From assembly GCA_037962975.1 (NCBI GenBank), contig CM075669.1:123892501-123956500 (forward strand): a DNA stretch of 64,000 nt. Direction: 5' to 3'. The position numbers and the translations under genes were made by a program. A model generated the notes under the pieces. That model was given only the letters and a program-made list of their open reading frames with translations. It was not told where the DNA came from and did no database searches. Below, piece after piece: positions 18,728-30,440 of this stretch. Source of the DNA: Clitoria ternatea. Lineage: Eukaryota; Streptophyta; Magnoliopsida; Fabales; Fabaceae. Each line of letters starts with the position of its first letter. Positions within the stretch are counted from its first letter, which is position 1.

Positions 18728-20564
18728 CTGTTTCATACAAAGTTTTCCTTCCTCGTCGCGCCGTCGCGATCAAGGTTGCGATAAGGACCTATTCTGAACG
18801 ACGAGGCGTGACCGTCTTATCAATTGGAATTCTTCTCTTGAGGTAGGAGTGGAGTCTAAGTTCTAAATGCATGAATTTGAATGTTAATTGATTGTGGTAT
18901 GTAGTGTGATGCATGTTAGCCTTGCTTGAATGTTGTAAGAAATGATGACTTGTGATGTGATGTAGTTAATATGTTTGGCAACATGCTTTTGTGCATTTAG
19001 AATATTCATGGTATGTTATGTTAAGTTGTGTTTACCATGAATGTGACATGAATGATGAAGTTGTTTGTTGAGATTGAGAATAAAGAGAATGCCACCTAAA
19101 GATTTAAACTATTGTGAACAATCAATGTTAATAAAAGCTTATGGTGATGTTAATAATGGTGTTGATGATGTTGGAAGATGAGTGGCATGTATAGGATGCA
19201 TAGAGTGAGGAATGCATATGATTGCATTTGCATCCATGGTATACTGCATAGCTGCCGGTGTTGGAATTTTAGGGGATTCCCTCGGTTGGCCCAGTGGGAG
19301 GGCGGCTCGGTGCACGAGCAAGTTATATTTTCCCCTGTGACTTGGTGTATAAGTCACGAAGCTGCCCATGTTGTGCTTCGGGGAGCCACATGTGGTTGAC
19401 CCTTGTGGGGGGTGGCTCTTGAGGAGCAGGTGTCCCCGGTGGTCCTCGAGATCACAGTGCCATGATATAATTCGTGGTTGGCCCGCAACACCATATGTTG
19501 ATATGTTGAGTACCGCGGTCATGGTTAAAATGACCTGGTGTTGCAAGATGGGTGATGCGGTTTGGTACCAGTAAAACTGTTGGTGAATGCATGCAATTTA
19601 AAGAATAAGTGTACACATTTTACTACTGCAGTACGGGTGTGGTTAAATGACCATGCTTGAAACCCACAGTTGGTGTTGAATTTCCCACAGTCAGATCTGC
19701 AATTGTTGAAATATTCCTTGTGCATATGCATTAGTTAAGAGCATTTGCATATAGAAGGAAGTATGCCAAAGTGGTGAGATGTGATGATGATTGTGTGAGG
19801 TGGTAAAAGTATATTTAAGACAACATAAAAGATATGAATACCAGTTAGAGGTCGTGTGACAATTCAATGGTTGAATAATGTGATTATGTATATGCTTGTG
19901 TGCTTTGTGTGAAATTGTGTTGGTATATGGCATGGTGAATATTATTGATGTGCAAAGTATACATGTGTGAAAGCCTAGATGCATAATCACTTGGTATTCA
20001 TATTCATTCCTTTGGAATGTGGACTCACTCTCCCATGTTGTCAATTTTAGACTTGTGATGCAGGGCATTCATGTGAAGAGTAAGCATTTTGTAGTATACT
20101 TATGGCTATAGAGGTAATTAGTGTATAGGGAGCGCCTTGGCCGGCGATATATGTATACATATCTATTTTGTGTAGCAGGAGATGTAATGAATGTGTATTT
20201 TGGAAGTTTACATGATAGATGATTTTGGAGGGTCATGGAGGAAAATGAGAAATTGTATGTGTATCTCATTTTCATTTGTGACCCAAGTATGTATGAAGGA
20301 TTTGTTTATATTGGAATGTTTCTATATGCTGATGAATGAATGAAGAACTATATTTGACTGTCGATTTTATTAAGTTGAGAAGATGGAGAATTGAATCTTA
20401 TGTGTTTGGAAAGTTGAATGGAATTTAAGAATATGATGGTGTATAATCAGTTTTAAATGATCTTATTGATGATTGATATGTAATGCATGCTGGTAGAATT
20501 GGTGAAGTTCAATTTTAGTGGGCTGTGTTGTGTGAATTTCGAGTCCTGCATGATGTCTGATAAT

Positions 20565-20890
20565 TTCGCTCAGGCGAGGTGGATTCTCGCCCGAGTGAGA
20601 GCCTCACCTGTTTGGAGTTTAGCTTCTGGGCAATTCTCGCTCAGGCGAAAGTGGATTTCGCTCAGGCGAGATTGTCCCAGTATCAGTGTTTAGACACTGG
20701 AGGGAATTCGCTCAGGCGAATGGAGTCTCACCCGAGCGAGGGCGAAGGAATTAGTTACTGGTCTGATTTCGCTCAGGCGAATGGCCAGTTCGCTCAAGCG
20801 AGAATGCTAGGAGGATCAGGGATTTAGCTACTGGACGAAATCTGCCCTAGCGAAAGGTCTGGGGAATGGCATTCGCCCAGGCGAGACCAT
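20565..20890. repeat. TCGCTCAGGCGA-type palindromes in LTR A
   Basis: About ten copies of quasi-palindromic TCGCTCAGGCGA(G) and its variants (CTCGCCCGAGTGAG, TCACCCGAGCGAG). Some variants bridge this word and the CCGAGTGA word. Confidence 0.85.
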
Positions 20891-20954
20891 TAGATGGTGA
20901 GTGGGTGAGTTCATGAATGAATCCTGACTAAGTGAGAATTTTGAAAATAAACTA

Positions 20955-21620
20955 AGAGGTGGTGGAATTCCCGAGTGAATTCCGAGTGACTTAAGTCCGA
21001 GTTATAACTTTCCGAGTGAGGAAGTGGACATAATCCGAGTGAGAAGGCTCTTAAGTATGATGATCTGGGCAGTGGAGTCCCGAAGGGGAATTTTCGAGTC
21101 CAGTGTATTTGTTCTGAGTGGTGTGTCCCGATTTTGTATTCTCCGAGTGGGAGAACACCGATTGGTGATACTCGGTGTGAGTTTATCCAGGAATTCCCTG
21201 GAATAACTCCACTCGAGTGAAAAAGAGAGGTAGTCAGATTTGTAATAAAATGCCGAGTGAAAGCCGAACAGACAATGAGTCGGTCTTGGAATGAAATTTC
21301 GAGTGAATGACTAAATAGGGGTGAGTCGGGTTCTGAGAAGTTTTCCGAGTGAAACACCGAGTGGGTGAAGTCTCGGACTTGGAGCGAACTTACCGAGTGG
21401 ATGTCCGAGTGAGGGAGGACTCGGTCAGGACTGCTGTTGCTGAGTAGGAGACTGAGTGAACGATGGTCGGTCAGGATGATCTTGTTGAGTGAGAACCCGA
21501 GTGCTTTGAGTCGGTTTTTGGAGAAGTATACTGATTGACAACCCGTGTGATGGGAGTCGGATTTGGAGGGGTTTTGCTGAGTGAAAATTTAAGTGTTGAG
21601 AATCCTGATTGTGTGAGTGG
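20955..21620 (+). repeat. CCGAGTGA word field in LTR A
   Basis: About 25 copies of CCGAGTGA and variants, with GAGTCGG interleaved. It lies between two clusters of CTCGCTTAAGCGAG-type palindromes. Confidence 0.85.
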
Positions 21621-21634
21621 GTATAGGCTTGACC

Positions 21635-21790
21635 CCGAGAGCGTTTCGCTTAAGCGAGTAAGTCTCGCCCAGGCAAGTTTTTACTAAATTCGATTCTGGA
21701 GGATTTTCGCCCAATGCTCGCTGAATCCGCCCAGGCGAGGCTTGAGGGTCTCGCTCAAGTGAGTCGGACTCCGCTTGAGCGAGGGGGACT
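21635..21790. repeat. second CTCGCTTAAGCGAG-type cluster in LTR A
   Basis: About six copies, for example TTTCGCTTAAGCGAGT and CTCGCTCAAGTGAG. The LTR end follows 355 bp later. Confidence 0.8.
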
Positions 21791-22145
21791 CTGATGGTCC
21801 TTCTCGTGTTATTTATTAATTTTTTCTTCTCTTCCACACTGAGACCTTATTCCATGATACTGATGCATACTTGGAGTATATGATTGGGTTTATTAATTTC
21901 CCAGTGGTTGGTTTCTTAAAATATAAACACATTTCATTCATGTTTTCAATTTTTCTTCCGCTGATTTAAACTTGGAAAATTATCCTGAAAATTTAATCTT
22001 TTAATTCCATCCTCTCATATCTTCATATATGGGAGTGGTTCATCATTGATCCAGGTAGTGTGTCAAAAATGCTTCTGCACTTAATTTCTTTCATTAAATT
22101 TATAATTTATAAAAACGTGAAAAATTTACCCAGATTTTTGGGGTG

Positions 22146-22980
22146 TCACACCCTCCCACTGGGCCAACCGGGGGAACCGCCTAATATTCCTTACCGGCAG
22201 TGTATGATATGCCATGGATGCAATGCAATGCAAATCAAATGCATTTCTCACACTGTGCATCCTAAATGCCACTCATCAAACATCATCATCATAATCACCA
22301 ACACCATCATACACACCTTAGTGGATTTTATCATTGTTGGTTTTAGCCATTGTGTTTCATGTTTTATATGTGGCATTTTCATCTCAATATATCATATATT
22401 ATACATGCAAGTCGACACTTGCAATCAACCAGAATGGCATCACATAAATTGTTAACATTTATCCATTATTCATTAATATCACCACATAATCAATTAGTGG
22501 ATTTTCACCTCAATATTCATCACCATTGTTTCATCTATATATATTGGTGTGGCATTCACAACATTTCATTAATATAATTCAAGCCACACATGCAAGATCA
22601 TATTTGTATAAAATACAATGGCATTCACAATCGTCAATAATAACAAAAATCCTTTATTTAAGGAAGAGATCAACACCTCGTTTATTATTACATATCATCG
22701 ATATTATTTCCAATTCTTCAATTCATAATAATTATTATGTCACCCAATCATCTCCATATCTATTTCACATTCACTCAAGGATGTATCTTACAACACCATC
22801 ATGTATCCTTTCATTTGTACCCATCATATCATATTATTGGTGGTGAACATCCATGTGTTCATAATATATCTTTGGCATATATACATATAAGGTTTCCAAT
22901 ACCTAAATCGATATAGAGTACCACCATACATGCCATCATTGTATGCCCCCAGCTTATTTCCTCAGTTTTTCATAATACGA
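22146..22980 (-). repeat. long LTR fragment B1
   Basis: It opens inside the conserved box (CCCTCCCACTGGGCCAACC, reverse complement of 19282-19300) and runs in the same orientation as copy C at 36775 onward. Both edges are broken: the left is fused to the end of copy A, and the right passes without a clear border into B2. Confidence 0.6.
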
Positions 22981-23036
22981 AGGGATTAAATATCAACCAA
23001 AACAAGAAAATAATATAAAATTTTTCACTGGGCAAC

Positions 23037-23225
23037 TCACTCAAGCGAGACCCATGCTCGCATGAGCGAGATTGAGGTAGGTCGCTTGGGCGCCCTCAAT
23101 TCCCCTCGAACGAAGAAGTTTTTGTGTGTCGGGCCCTGATCTAGCTTGAGCGGGCCACTCTCGCTTGAGCGAGATTCCTCCAGTGTCGTTTCTACGCTTA
23201 CTCGCTCAAGCGAGGCCTCCATCAC
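23037..23225. repeat. CTCGCTTGAGCGAG array, left half
   Basis: About seven copies, including CTCACTCAAGCGAG, TCTCGCTTGAGCGAGA and TACTCGCTCAAGCGAGG. The array resumes at 26440 beyond the inserted LTR. Confidence 0.85.
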
Positions 23226-23270
23226 CTACATGCTCACTCGGGTGAAAAACATCCAGTATCCAATTCCTCA

Positions 23271-23275
23271 CTCAC
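23271..23275. other. target-site duplication CTCAC, left
   Basis: CTCAC directly precedes TGACAGGGCCC. An identical CTCAC follows the LTR at 26440-26444. Confidence 0.85.
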
Positions 23276-24362
23276 TGACAGGGCCCGCAAGCGCACGGGT
23301 TATGTCGCGTAATATAAAAGATTATCGTTCTCCATAGGGACTGTGTTCAAAGTACCAGCATATTGAAATTTAATTATCCACACAATTGATTTTTAAGGTT
23401 TTTGTAAAATAAAACACAAAATTAAGTTGCACAGAATACAAAAATAAAATTTACTTGATACTTAAAAAAAATCAGAGTTGAGAGTATCTTGGGATTTCGG
23501 GGGATTAAGACTCTATTTTATGTTAATGAATTTTAACTTTTCATAAATAAGAATCGAATTAAGTTTTCCAAGGCGAATTTTCCAAAAGCTAATTAATATG
23601 TTCCTCTCGGAATCTTATTAATGTACCTAACCTATGGAAAGCGCTGCTTAATCCTCAGAAAGGCCCATTATCGTTTTATGAAAATCCCTTTAATTTCCTC
23701 AAAAGAATTTTGATTACTTTCACGGTTTTACCGAGGTCACAAAAAGCATTTCAAAAATCTTAGGTTTAGTTCAAAGCTTTCCGGTAAAAATAAATCTCTT
23801 GATTCTATTTGTTACCTAAACTTACTAATATACCCGTAAGTATACAGTTTTATCATTTAGGTTCTTGTTAGGAATTACTAAAAGCATTGAGCATAATTGA
23901 ACTAAATGGAAAACAGAAATTTATTTAATTCTAAATCAAAATAACATTAAAATAAAATATTATCATACCCCCTTTATCCCAAGATAATTAATTTAGCTAC
24001 TCATGAAATAATTCAAATTCATATAAATAATGGAAAAATAAAACATACAAGACATGGTAAAAATAAAGACTTACGGGTTTCTCCAAAAGCTCAGAATAAT
24101 TTACCACTGTAATTCCTTGTTGCAATAATTTCTCCACCAATTACAAATTTAAATTCTCACTTTTACAGCCCTCACACTCTTACAAAATAAAAGAAAGAAA
24201 AGAAAATAAAAAGAAAGAGAAGAAAAACGAACAGAGAAAGAAAAATGGAAAAGAAGAAAACTAAAGAGAAAAAGAGAGAAAGTAACGAAGAAAAGAAAAG
24301 AAAATAGAATGAAGCTGATGGTAATTGATGGGAAGAGATGATTCATTTGCTGATGGGTTGCT

Positions 24363-24371
24363 GCTTTTATA
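24363..24371 (-). promoter_or_regulatory. TATA box of LTR G2
   Basis: TATAAAAGC on the minus strand, at the position homologous to 1234-1242 in G1. The variable cassette begins about 135 bp upstream in the sense direction. Confidence 0.6.
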
Positions 24372-24504
24372 GGCAAATGGATGGAGGTTTCCAGCTATGA
24401 AAACGTGTTCAAATTGCAAGTGGAAGAAACTTTCGGTGCATGTGAGTTCCAGCTGTGCCAACTTGTTTCCAATTTGCATATTTTAATATTTCCAATAATT
24501 CGAT

Positions 24505-26305
24505 GCTTGGATTTTAGTGATGATTGGTGCAGAATGATGAAATTCCGAGTGGAAGCTTGCTGGAGGGTGGTTTGCTGAGTGTTGGACGGTGTGGGTGCAA
24601 ACTGGACAGCGTGGAGAGGAGTTGCTGTTGGATGGAGATTTGTACGGTGTGGAGAGGAAAGTGTTGGAGCCGGTGTGAGTGTGAAGAGTTGGAACGGAGA
24701 GGGACAATGGATAGAAGAGGGAATGAGACGGTGTTGAGAAGTGAGGACGGTGTGGTGTTTTGGGAGAAAGGGACGGTGTTATGGAGTTTGAGGGACAATA
24801 GAGTTGCTGGACGGTGTTCAATTGATCCGGTGTTGGGCCTGTGAAGAGAGTCTGGGCAATGTGGAGAGTACTACTGGATGGTGTTGTGGATGGAAAGGAG
24901 AGTCTAGGCGGTGTAGAAAGGAGTATTGCTGGACGGTGTAGTGGATGGAACGGTGTTGGTTTGGGACGGTGTTTAAAAGAGATGGAAGGAGTCGGTGTGG
25001 GTGATGGAGAGGAAAGGGACAGCGGATAGAAGAGAGGGAATGGGACGGTGTTTATGAGAAAGTCGTTCGGTATTGGTTTGAAGGGATGGTGTTGGGTTGC
25101 TGGAGTTGGAGTTGATCCGGTGTGCATTTGATCCAGTGTTGGAGTGATGGAGTGTAGGTCGGTTTTGAAAGGAGAGGAGACGGAAGAAGTCGGTGTTTGT
25201 GGGAGAACCGATCGGTGATGAAGCTGGATGAAAGGACGAGTGAAGAGTGACTGAAGAGTAACTTCTGATTGAGCCATTCAGTCGGAATTGAATGCAGGAG
25301 GACTCGGGATTGACTAAGAGGGACTCGGATCCGACTGAAACCATTCACTCGGCTCAGGTTCATGGAGTTCATTCGGAACTAATTGAAGACTCACTCAGCT
25401 CAGATTCAATCGGTTCCCAATCATTTTCACTCGGCTGTCTCTGAATTTGAACCACTCGGTTAAAGCTTTGCTTTGGAATTCACTCGGTCACATTCATTTG
25501 GATACATTTACTCGGATTTGCTTTGAAATATTTCAGTCGGCCTCCATTCCTTGAAATGATACACTCGGAAGTGCCTTCTTGCTTTTTACTCGGAATGGCC
25601 TTCAGTCGTCAATCAACTCACTCGGAATGGCCTTCACTTTTACTCAGGAACTTGCACTTGAAGGGTTGGAATTTGACTGATTGAATTTCTTCTTATGTCT
25701 GAGCCTTGCTTTGCTCGGAAATGCATCTTTCTGACCCAACTCACTCGAATGTGCTTTCCTTGGAGACTTCTCACTCGGGCTCAGTGTGAAACTTGAGAGT
25801 CTGCCCGAGTGTGATTCATTTCCGGTCGGATTTTTCCTTCCTTGCTAAGAATTACTTGGAAATGCTTTGTTCTGCTTGAGAATCCCATTTTCTCTGAGTG
25901 AGACCACTCGGATTCCTCCTTAGTCAGCATTTATTCATTTCAGTGGCCTCTTCTACTCGAAATCCATTCACTCAGAACAGATTTTCACTCGGAATGGCTT
26001 TGACAAGGATCTTTCCACTCGGATTTGGCTCCAACAGTGAAGTATTCCACTCGGCAATGCTCCATTCTGAGTCGTTCCATTCAGATTTGGTCCTTTCTCA
26101 GTCATTCCACTCGGATTTGGTCATTTTGAGTCGGAATTCAGCATTTCTGAGTCGGATTTTAACATTCTGAGTCGGATTACAGCATTTTGAGTCAGAATTC
26201 AGCATAAAAAGAGAGTTCTTTCTACTTTGGGCTTGTTCTTCTTGTTTCTTTATCATTTTATGGTCGTTTTTTCTCTTGTTTTTGACCCTTTATTACCTTA
26301 ATTCC
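24505..26305 (-). repeat. variable cassette of G2: CCGAGTGA field plus ACACCGTCC field
   Basis: In the sense (minus) direction this holds about 35 CCGAGTGA-type words and then about 20 ACACCGTCC/ACACCGAT words. The Ogre-like LTR has the same two word classes in the same order (14270-16690, then 17230-17520). At this position G1 instead has the GAATCGATTC array. Confidence 0.85.
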
Positions 26306-26439
26306 TACAAAATAACATACCCAAGTAGAATAGAGTGGAAAGAAAGCAAAAATCTCAATAAATAAAGGAAATACAGTGCATAATGATTAAAATCCTAAGC
26401 AAACTAGATCTATTTTATTGTGTTATAAAGCACTTATCA

Positions 26440-26444
26440 CTCAC
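26440..26444. other. target-site duplication CTCAC, right
   Basis: Exact match to 23271-23275, immediately after CACTTATCA. Confidence 0.85.
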
Positions 26445-26700
26445 TCGCTTGGGCGAGACCCAATATGTCATATTACTCGCTTAAGCGAGATCAGTCCATA
26501 ACCGTTTTCCCATCATGCTCGCTTAAGCGTGGCCACACCCGCTTGAGCGAGATTCATCTAGTAGCTTGCCCCTCTATGTTGTACGTGTCTCGCCTGAGCG
26601 ACACCTCTTCTCTCCTGAGCGAGATTGAGCCAGAGGCCATCCATCTGATGCAAGGGACTCTCGCTTGAGCGAGCATCCATCTCGCTTAAGCGAGATCAGC
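26445..26700. repeat. CTCGCTTAAGCGAG array, right half
   Basis: About eleven copies, including perfect CTCGCTTAAGCGAG at about 26474 and 26681. It continues the array interrupted by G2. Confidence 0.9.
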
Positions 26701-27021
26701 ATTACACGCCCAAATCTCAAGTTCTTCCACTCCACTTCACATGTCAATAACCTCATAATGTAAAATTGGCTTAAACTAACATTTCTCATACGTTAATTCA
26801 TGTATTTAGGACTTGATTCCACAAGCTATACCTCACCATTTTCAATTCTAATTCATTTAACTACTTAAGGGGATTTTAACACCAATTTTCATCATAGCCA
26901 TACATATCATTGTGCATAATTATCATAAACGCTATTTCACACCTTAAGTGAGTTATCTATTCATAGATTTTCATTACCAATAATTCATGTCCAACAAAGG
27001 GACATCCCAACACTTATTATC

Positions 27022-27052
<31 letters not shown>

Positions 27053-28766
27053 ACATTTGACATAAGCCAAGCCATCATTCATCACATCATCAATTCAAAC
27101 ATTTAACATATTCATGGCAAGGCATTCCATGAGTTCATACATATACATAATTAACAATTATTCACTTGTGCAATTTGAAATGTAAACTCATCTCCTACCT
27201 CAAGAGAAGAACCACAATCCAAATGCTCCGATTGCCTCGATTATTCTGCATCATCGTCCGAAATATAATATCAACAAACACAAATATATATGCCATTAAC
27301 AAGCCATCATAAGGCATCATCTCTTAAAACTTATTATCAAGTCCTAGACTTGTCTAAACTCCAACTCACATGCTTATGTTAGGCTTTGGGAATTCCTTTC
27401 CCAAAACCTTGATTCTCTAGGTTTCAAAAGGGCTAACCACACCCAATAACCAAAAGATCATATCCCTTATCCACAATGCATCCAATTTCAACTTAAGTCA
27501 CCATGGACTCTTTGAAGCCATCATCAATCAATAAACCCCAAATGACATATATTATGGTCCTAAACCTCATTGTATCAATTTCCACTCCATTGGTCTATCA
27601 CTCATAGTCATCTTCCATTATGATCATCATCTTAAGGAACACCAATGATTTACTAACATTATTACAAGATTAATATTGTCATGCATCAAAACCAACTTCA
27701 ATATACCAAAAAACTCATTCTAGAGTGCAATATCATCAATACCCATCCTGCTAAACTAAAACCCCCAAAATCATTAACACTTAGGGTTTCCTCTAAAATC
27801 TTCCAACAACAATTAACAATCTTTATCAATCTTCAATCCATTTTATTTTATCATAATAACCTTATTAACCTCTCAATCTCACATAATCACAAATCCATAA
27901 ATCAAGGGTTTCATTTCCAAGCATTCAAACCTAGGGTTTCCATTTCAACCAACATCCTTAGTTTCTACAACTACCTTTTAAACTCAAATAACATAACAAC
28001 CATCAATGGAATATCATAGAGGCACGAAACCTTACCTCATCTCCTAGCCTAATGTCAAACATGAAAATGAAGAGGTGAGGAGGGAAGACCATCAAATATT
28101 TACTTCAATGTCACTTTCATGCTCCATGAATCCAAGCTTAGTTTTTGATTTTAGTAAGAAATGGAGCAAGAGGGAGGTGGACGGTTTTGGAGTTGGAGAA
28201 TGGAAGAAGAAGAAGAAAAAGAATGGAGAATGGTGAGAGGGAAAGATATCACCAAAAATGAGAGGAAGAGAGAAGGAATTTTTGTAAAAATTGGACATTG
28301 TCTAATGGGTAACACAATGCATCATGGTCATTTATCCATTAGGTCATAGAACCCCATTAACCATTGTGTAATAGCATGCAAAGCAAAAATGGGAGAGAGA
28401 GAAAAAGGTCACGGTGGAATTAAGAGGAGAAATGAGATTTTTGGATTTCTTTTAATTTCATTTGGTTCGTAATTTTCCCGCTTAACAACATATGTCAAGT
28501 CTAATTAATTATCTCCTTAGCACTAAAAATTATTTCAACTATACCACCATAATCACAATAATTTTCTAAACATTCTAGACCCATCAAATATTTAATTTGA
28601 CCAAGTGGGTCCCACATCATCTGTTAAATCATCTAACTCTGGTAAATCTTAATTTACCGATAATTCACCTCTAATGTCAAATTAATCCTCCCACAATTAT
28701 TGGATCATAAATAATTAATTACCATTACTCAATAAATTGTTTTCTTTAAAATTTGGGGTGTTATAA

Positions 28767-29409
28767 TTTTTCTCTCTCTCCTCCCACCCCTAACCATTAT
28801 CTACTAAACTAAACCCCTATTCCCATTACCATTCTCCCCACCTTCTCCTATGGCCCCACCCCAACCCTCCACATCCACACCCTATCCCAATTTCCAATCC
28901 TCATTTGACCTTTGCCATAGATTTGATTCTTGTCTTCCTTGTCATTATACCCTTGTTTCCATCATTCAAGGTCCTTCAATCCTCCAAAAAATGACTATCC
29001 CAACACAATCAAACATCAAAACCACCACCAACATTACTAATGCTTTCACCATTATCTTGGCACTCAACATTTTTCTCCTACACACTACTCGAATCAAAAT
29101 CGAATTTGACTAAGGGTGTTAAAAAAATCCACACCCATTAGTACCCACAGATATACCTACAATGGGAACTCGTAAATTCTCTAAATAGACGGGTACATGT
29201 ATTGTATTACCCACCCAACGGGTATCCATTTAAATATTTTATATTTATTTTTTTATTAAATATATATTCAAATATTAAGATATTTTGTTATTTTTAAATG
29301 AGATAAAAAAATTAACATTGTTCTATAAAAATATTTTTGATATATAAAGTTGTAATTATATTATACAATACTAATTTATATTGTATGATGATGAAATAAT
29401 ACTATAATG

Positions 29410-29484
<75 letters not shown>

Positions 29485-29739
29485 GTTATTATTTAAGAGT
29501 ATTAAACACTAGTATAAGGTTGAGTAGCATATCAAATTTACATGATTAATCCGATCATCCAAACTAATCTAACTAAGCGGATTGAATTTTCTTGGTAATC
29601 AGATCACGATCGATATAATTCAATCAAGAACCGATTATAATCAGATCAGATATTGTATTTCGAGTTTGTAAATTCAAGTATTCGATTACCACTCAACTTA
29701 ATTTTATATTTTTTTACACTAACCTAACCTAACTAAGGG
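28767..29739. other. unassigned AT-rich region with (ATT)n microsatellite
   Basis: An 87-codon frame at 28850-29113 is Thr/Pro/Ile-rich low-complexity sequence that I do not accept as a gene. An (ATT)n run covers about 29409-29484. At 29520-29700 the text is rich in GATTAAT, AATCGAT and GATCAGAT strings. Nothing else is recognisable. Confidence 0.5.
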
Positions 29740-30440
29740 AGTAAGTTCACGCGAAAGGAAAATTCAATAATACATATGATCTGGTCCTGATATCGGCCTA
29801 TGGGCAACACAATAATTTGACCACAATCTGTCATACAGGACCGATATCCCGTATAGCATGGTGTCACAACACTGACATTTTGATATCACATGTAAGGTAC
29901 CTGAATTGACTCTGGTACGAGTCATTCTCTCAATACCAGAAAATCAGAGTTGACCTATGCATCAACGTACTAAACAAGTAACCTGCAAAGTGACTGATTG
30001 GTAGGTCAAGTCATTTGGAAACGTCCTTTTCATGTGTTAGCCTTTCTAAGAATGATCAGAATCGTACTAACATAATGTATAGGAAACTTCAGGAGCAAGA
30101 AGGATCTTCCGCTATCTCCAGGTATAAATACTCATGTATCAACGTAACAAAGATAGAACATTCTCTTTAGAACTTATGCTTGAGCTCTGATATTCCCTTT
30201 GAATATTCACTAACTTGAGCGTCGAAATGTCCTTGTAGGTGACACCTCCTTTCGCCCCACAACGCGTAAGGCTGGTGGTTTGGTACGAGGAATAACTTCA
30301 AGACCTTTATTTCCCTACTAGAACAGAGGATATAATACTAAATCCCCATTGGACTGGTGTAAAATCTAAGCTTATAAACAATATTAAAAATTGTCCTGTG
30401 GCCAGCTCTTGCACCCCAGCCTAAACCAGTTCAACACACA
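29740..30440 (+). repeat. probable LTR fragment, Tat-like
   Basis: A GC-richer island holds GGTATAAATAC at 30121-30131 (TATA box) and then CACTAACTTGAGCGTCG and TGTCCTTGTAGGTGACACC near 30208-30246. I associate this text with the R/U5 part of Tat-lineage LTRs. I could not define its ends or a target duplication, and there is no coding sequence. Confidence 0.45.

Larger units (their letters stand above)
14233..18787 (+). repeat. Ogre/Tat-like 3' LTR, about 4.5 kb
   Basis: It starts TGTGAACACC after the polypurine tract. Its U3 is dominated by CCGAGTGA-type words, then CTCGCTTAAGCGAG words, then a TATA box at 17070, then a CACACCGTCC-rich leader and ACTCGGT words. The U5-like end has text I recognise from Ogre LTRs: AATACGTAGGAGCAGGACC near 18090 and GATGTAGGGTGCTAATACC near 18595. 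The length suits Ogre LTRs. The right edge is uncertain by about 50 bp because a different long LTR begins at about 18780-18810. Confidence 0.75.
18788..22145 (+). repeat. long LTR copy A, 5' truncated
   Basis: It shares text with B1, C and D, most clearly the GGTTGGCCCAGTGGGAGGGC box at 19282 and the CTTCTCTTGAGGTAGGAGT box at 18831. It ends GGGGTGTCACA at 22145, matching the GGGTGTTACA style of 3' LTR ends. The GC-richer 19260-19560 contains several short inverted repeats. Words of two kinds occupy 20565-21790. The family is probably a long-LTR Ty3/Gypsy; I cannot name the lineage. Its 5' end is lost at the Ogre-like LTR. Confidence 0.65.
23276..26439 (-). mobile_element. solo LTR G2, 3164 bp
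   Basis: It has the same terminal sequences as G1 (TGACAGGGCCC ... CACTTATCA) and a perfect 5-bp duplication on both sides, with no internal region. This is the signature of a solo LTR left by recombination between two LTRs. 23276-24505 aligns with 191-1365 of G1 with few differences, and 26305-26439 with the last 125 bp. The 1.8 kb between them is unrelated to G1. It carries ACGGTGT-rich text (24590-25210) and ACTCGG words (25290-26200), giving spurious frames on both strands. Confidence 0.9.
22981..28766 (-). repeat. long LTR copy B2, interrupted by solo LTR G2
   Basis: Read on the minus strand it starts TATAACACCCCAAATTT at 28766, a one-base decay of TGTAACACCCC. The reverse complement of 27195-27225 matches the CTTCTCTTGAGGTAGGAG box of copy A. 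The CTCGCTTAAGCGAG array is split by G2. Outside the array it is AT-rich; (TA)n occurs at about 27023-27052. The order of boxes differs from A and C, so B1 and B2 may be separate copies. Confidence 0.55.

Noticed and set aside
24483..25372. Open frames of 94-264 codons in the ACGGTGT-rich part of G2
   Set aside because: Ser/Thr/Pro/His low-complexity translation of a word field, with similar frames open on both strands; no domain.
28850..29113. 87-codon frame as a possible host gene
   Set aside because: Low-complexity composition, no recognisable domain, and no promoter or splice context.
29409..29484. (ATT)n run as a functional element
   Set aside because: An ordinary trinucleotide microsatellite in AT-rich DNA.
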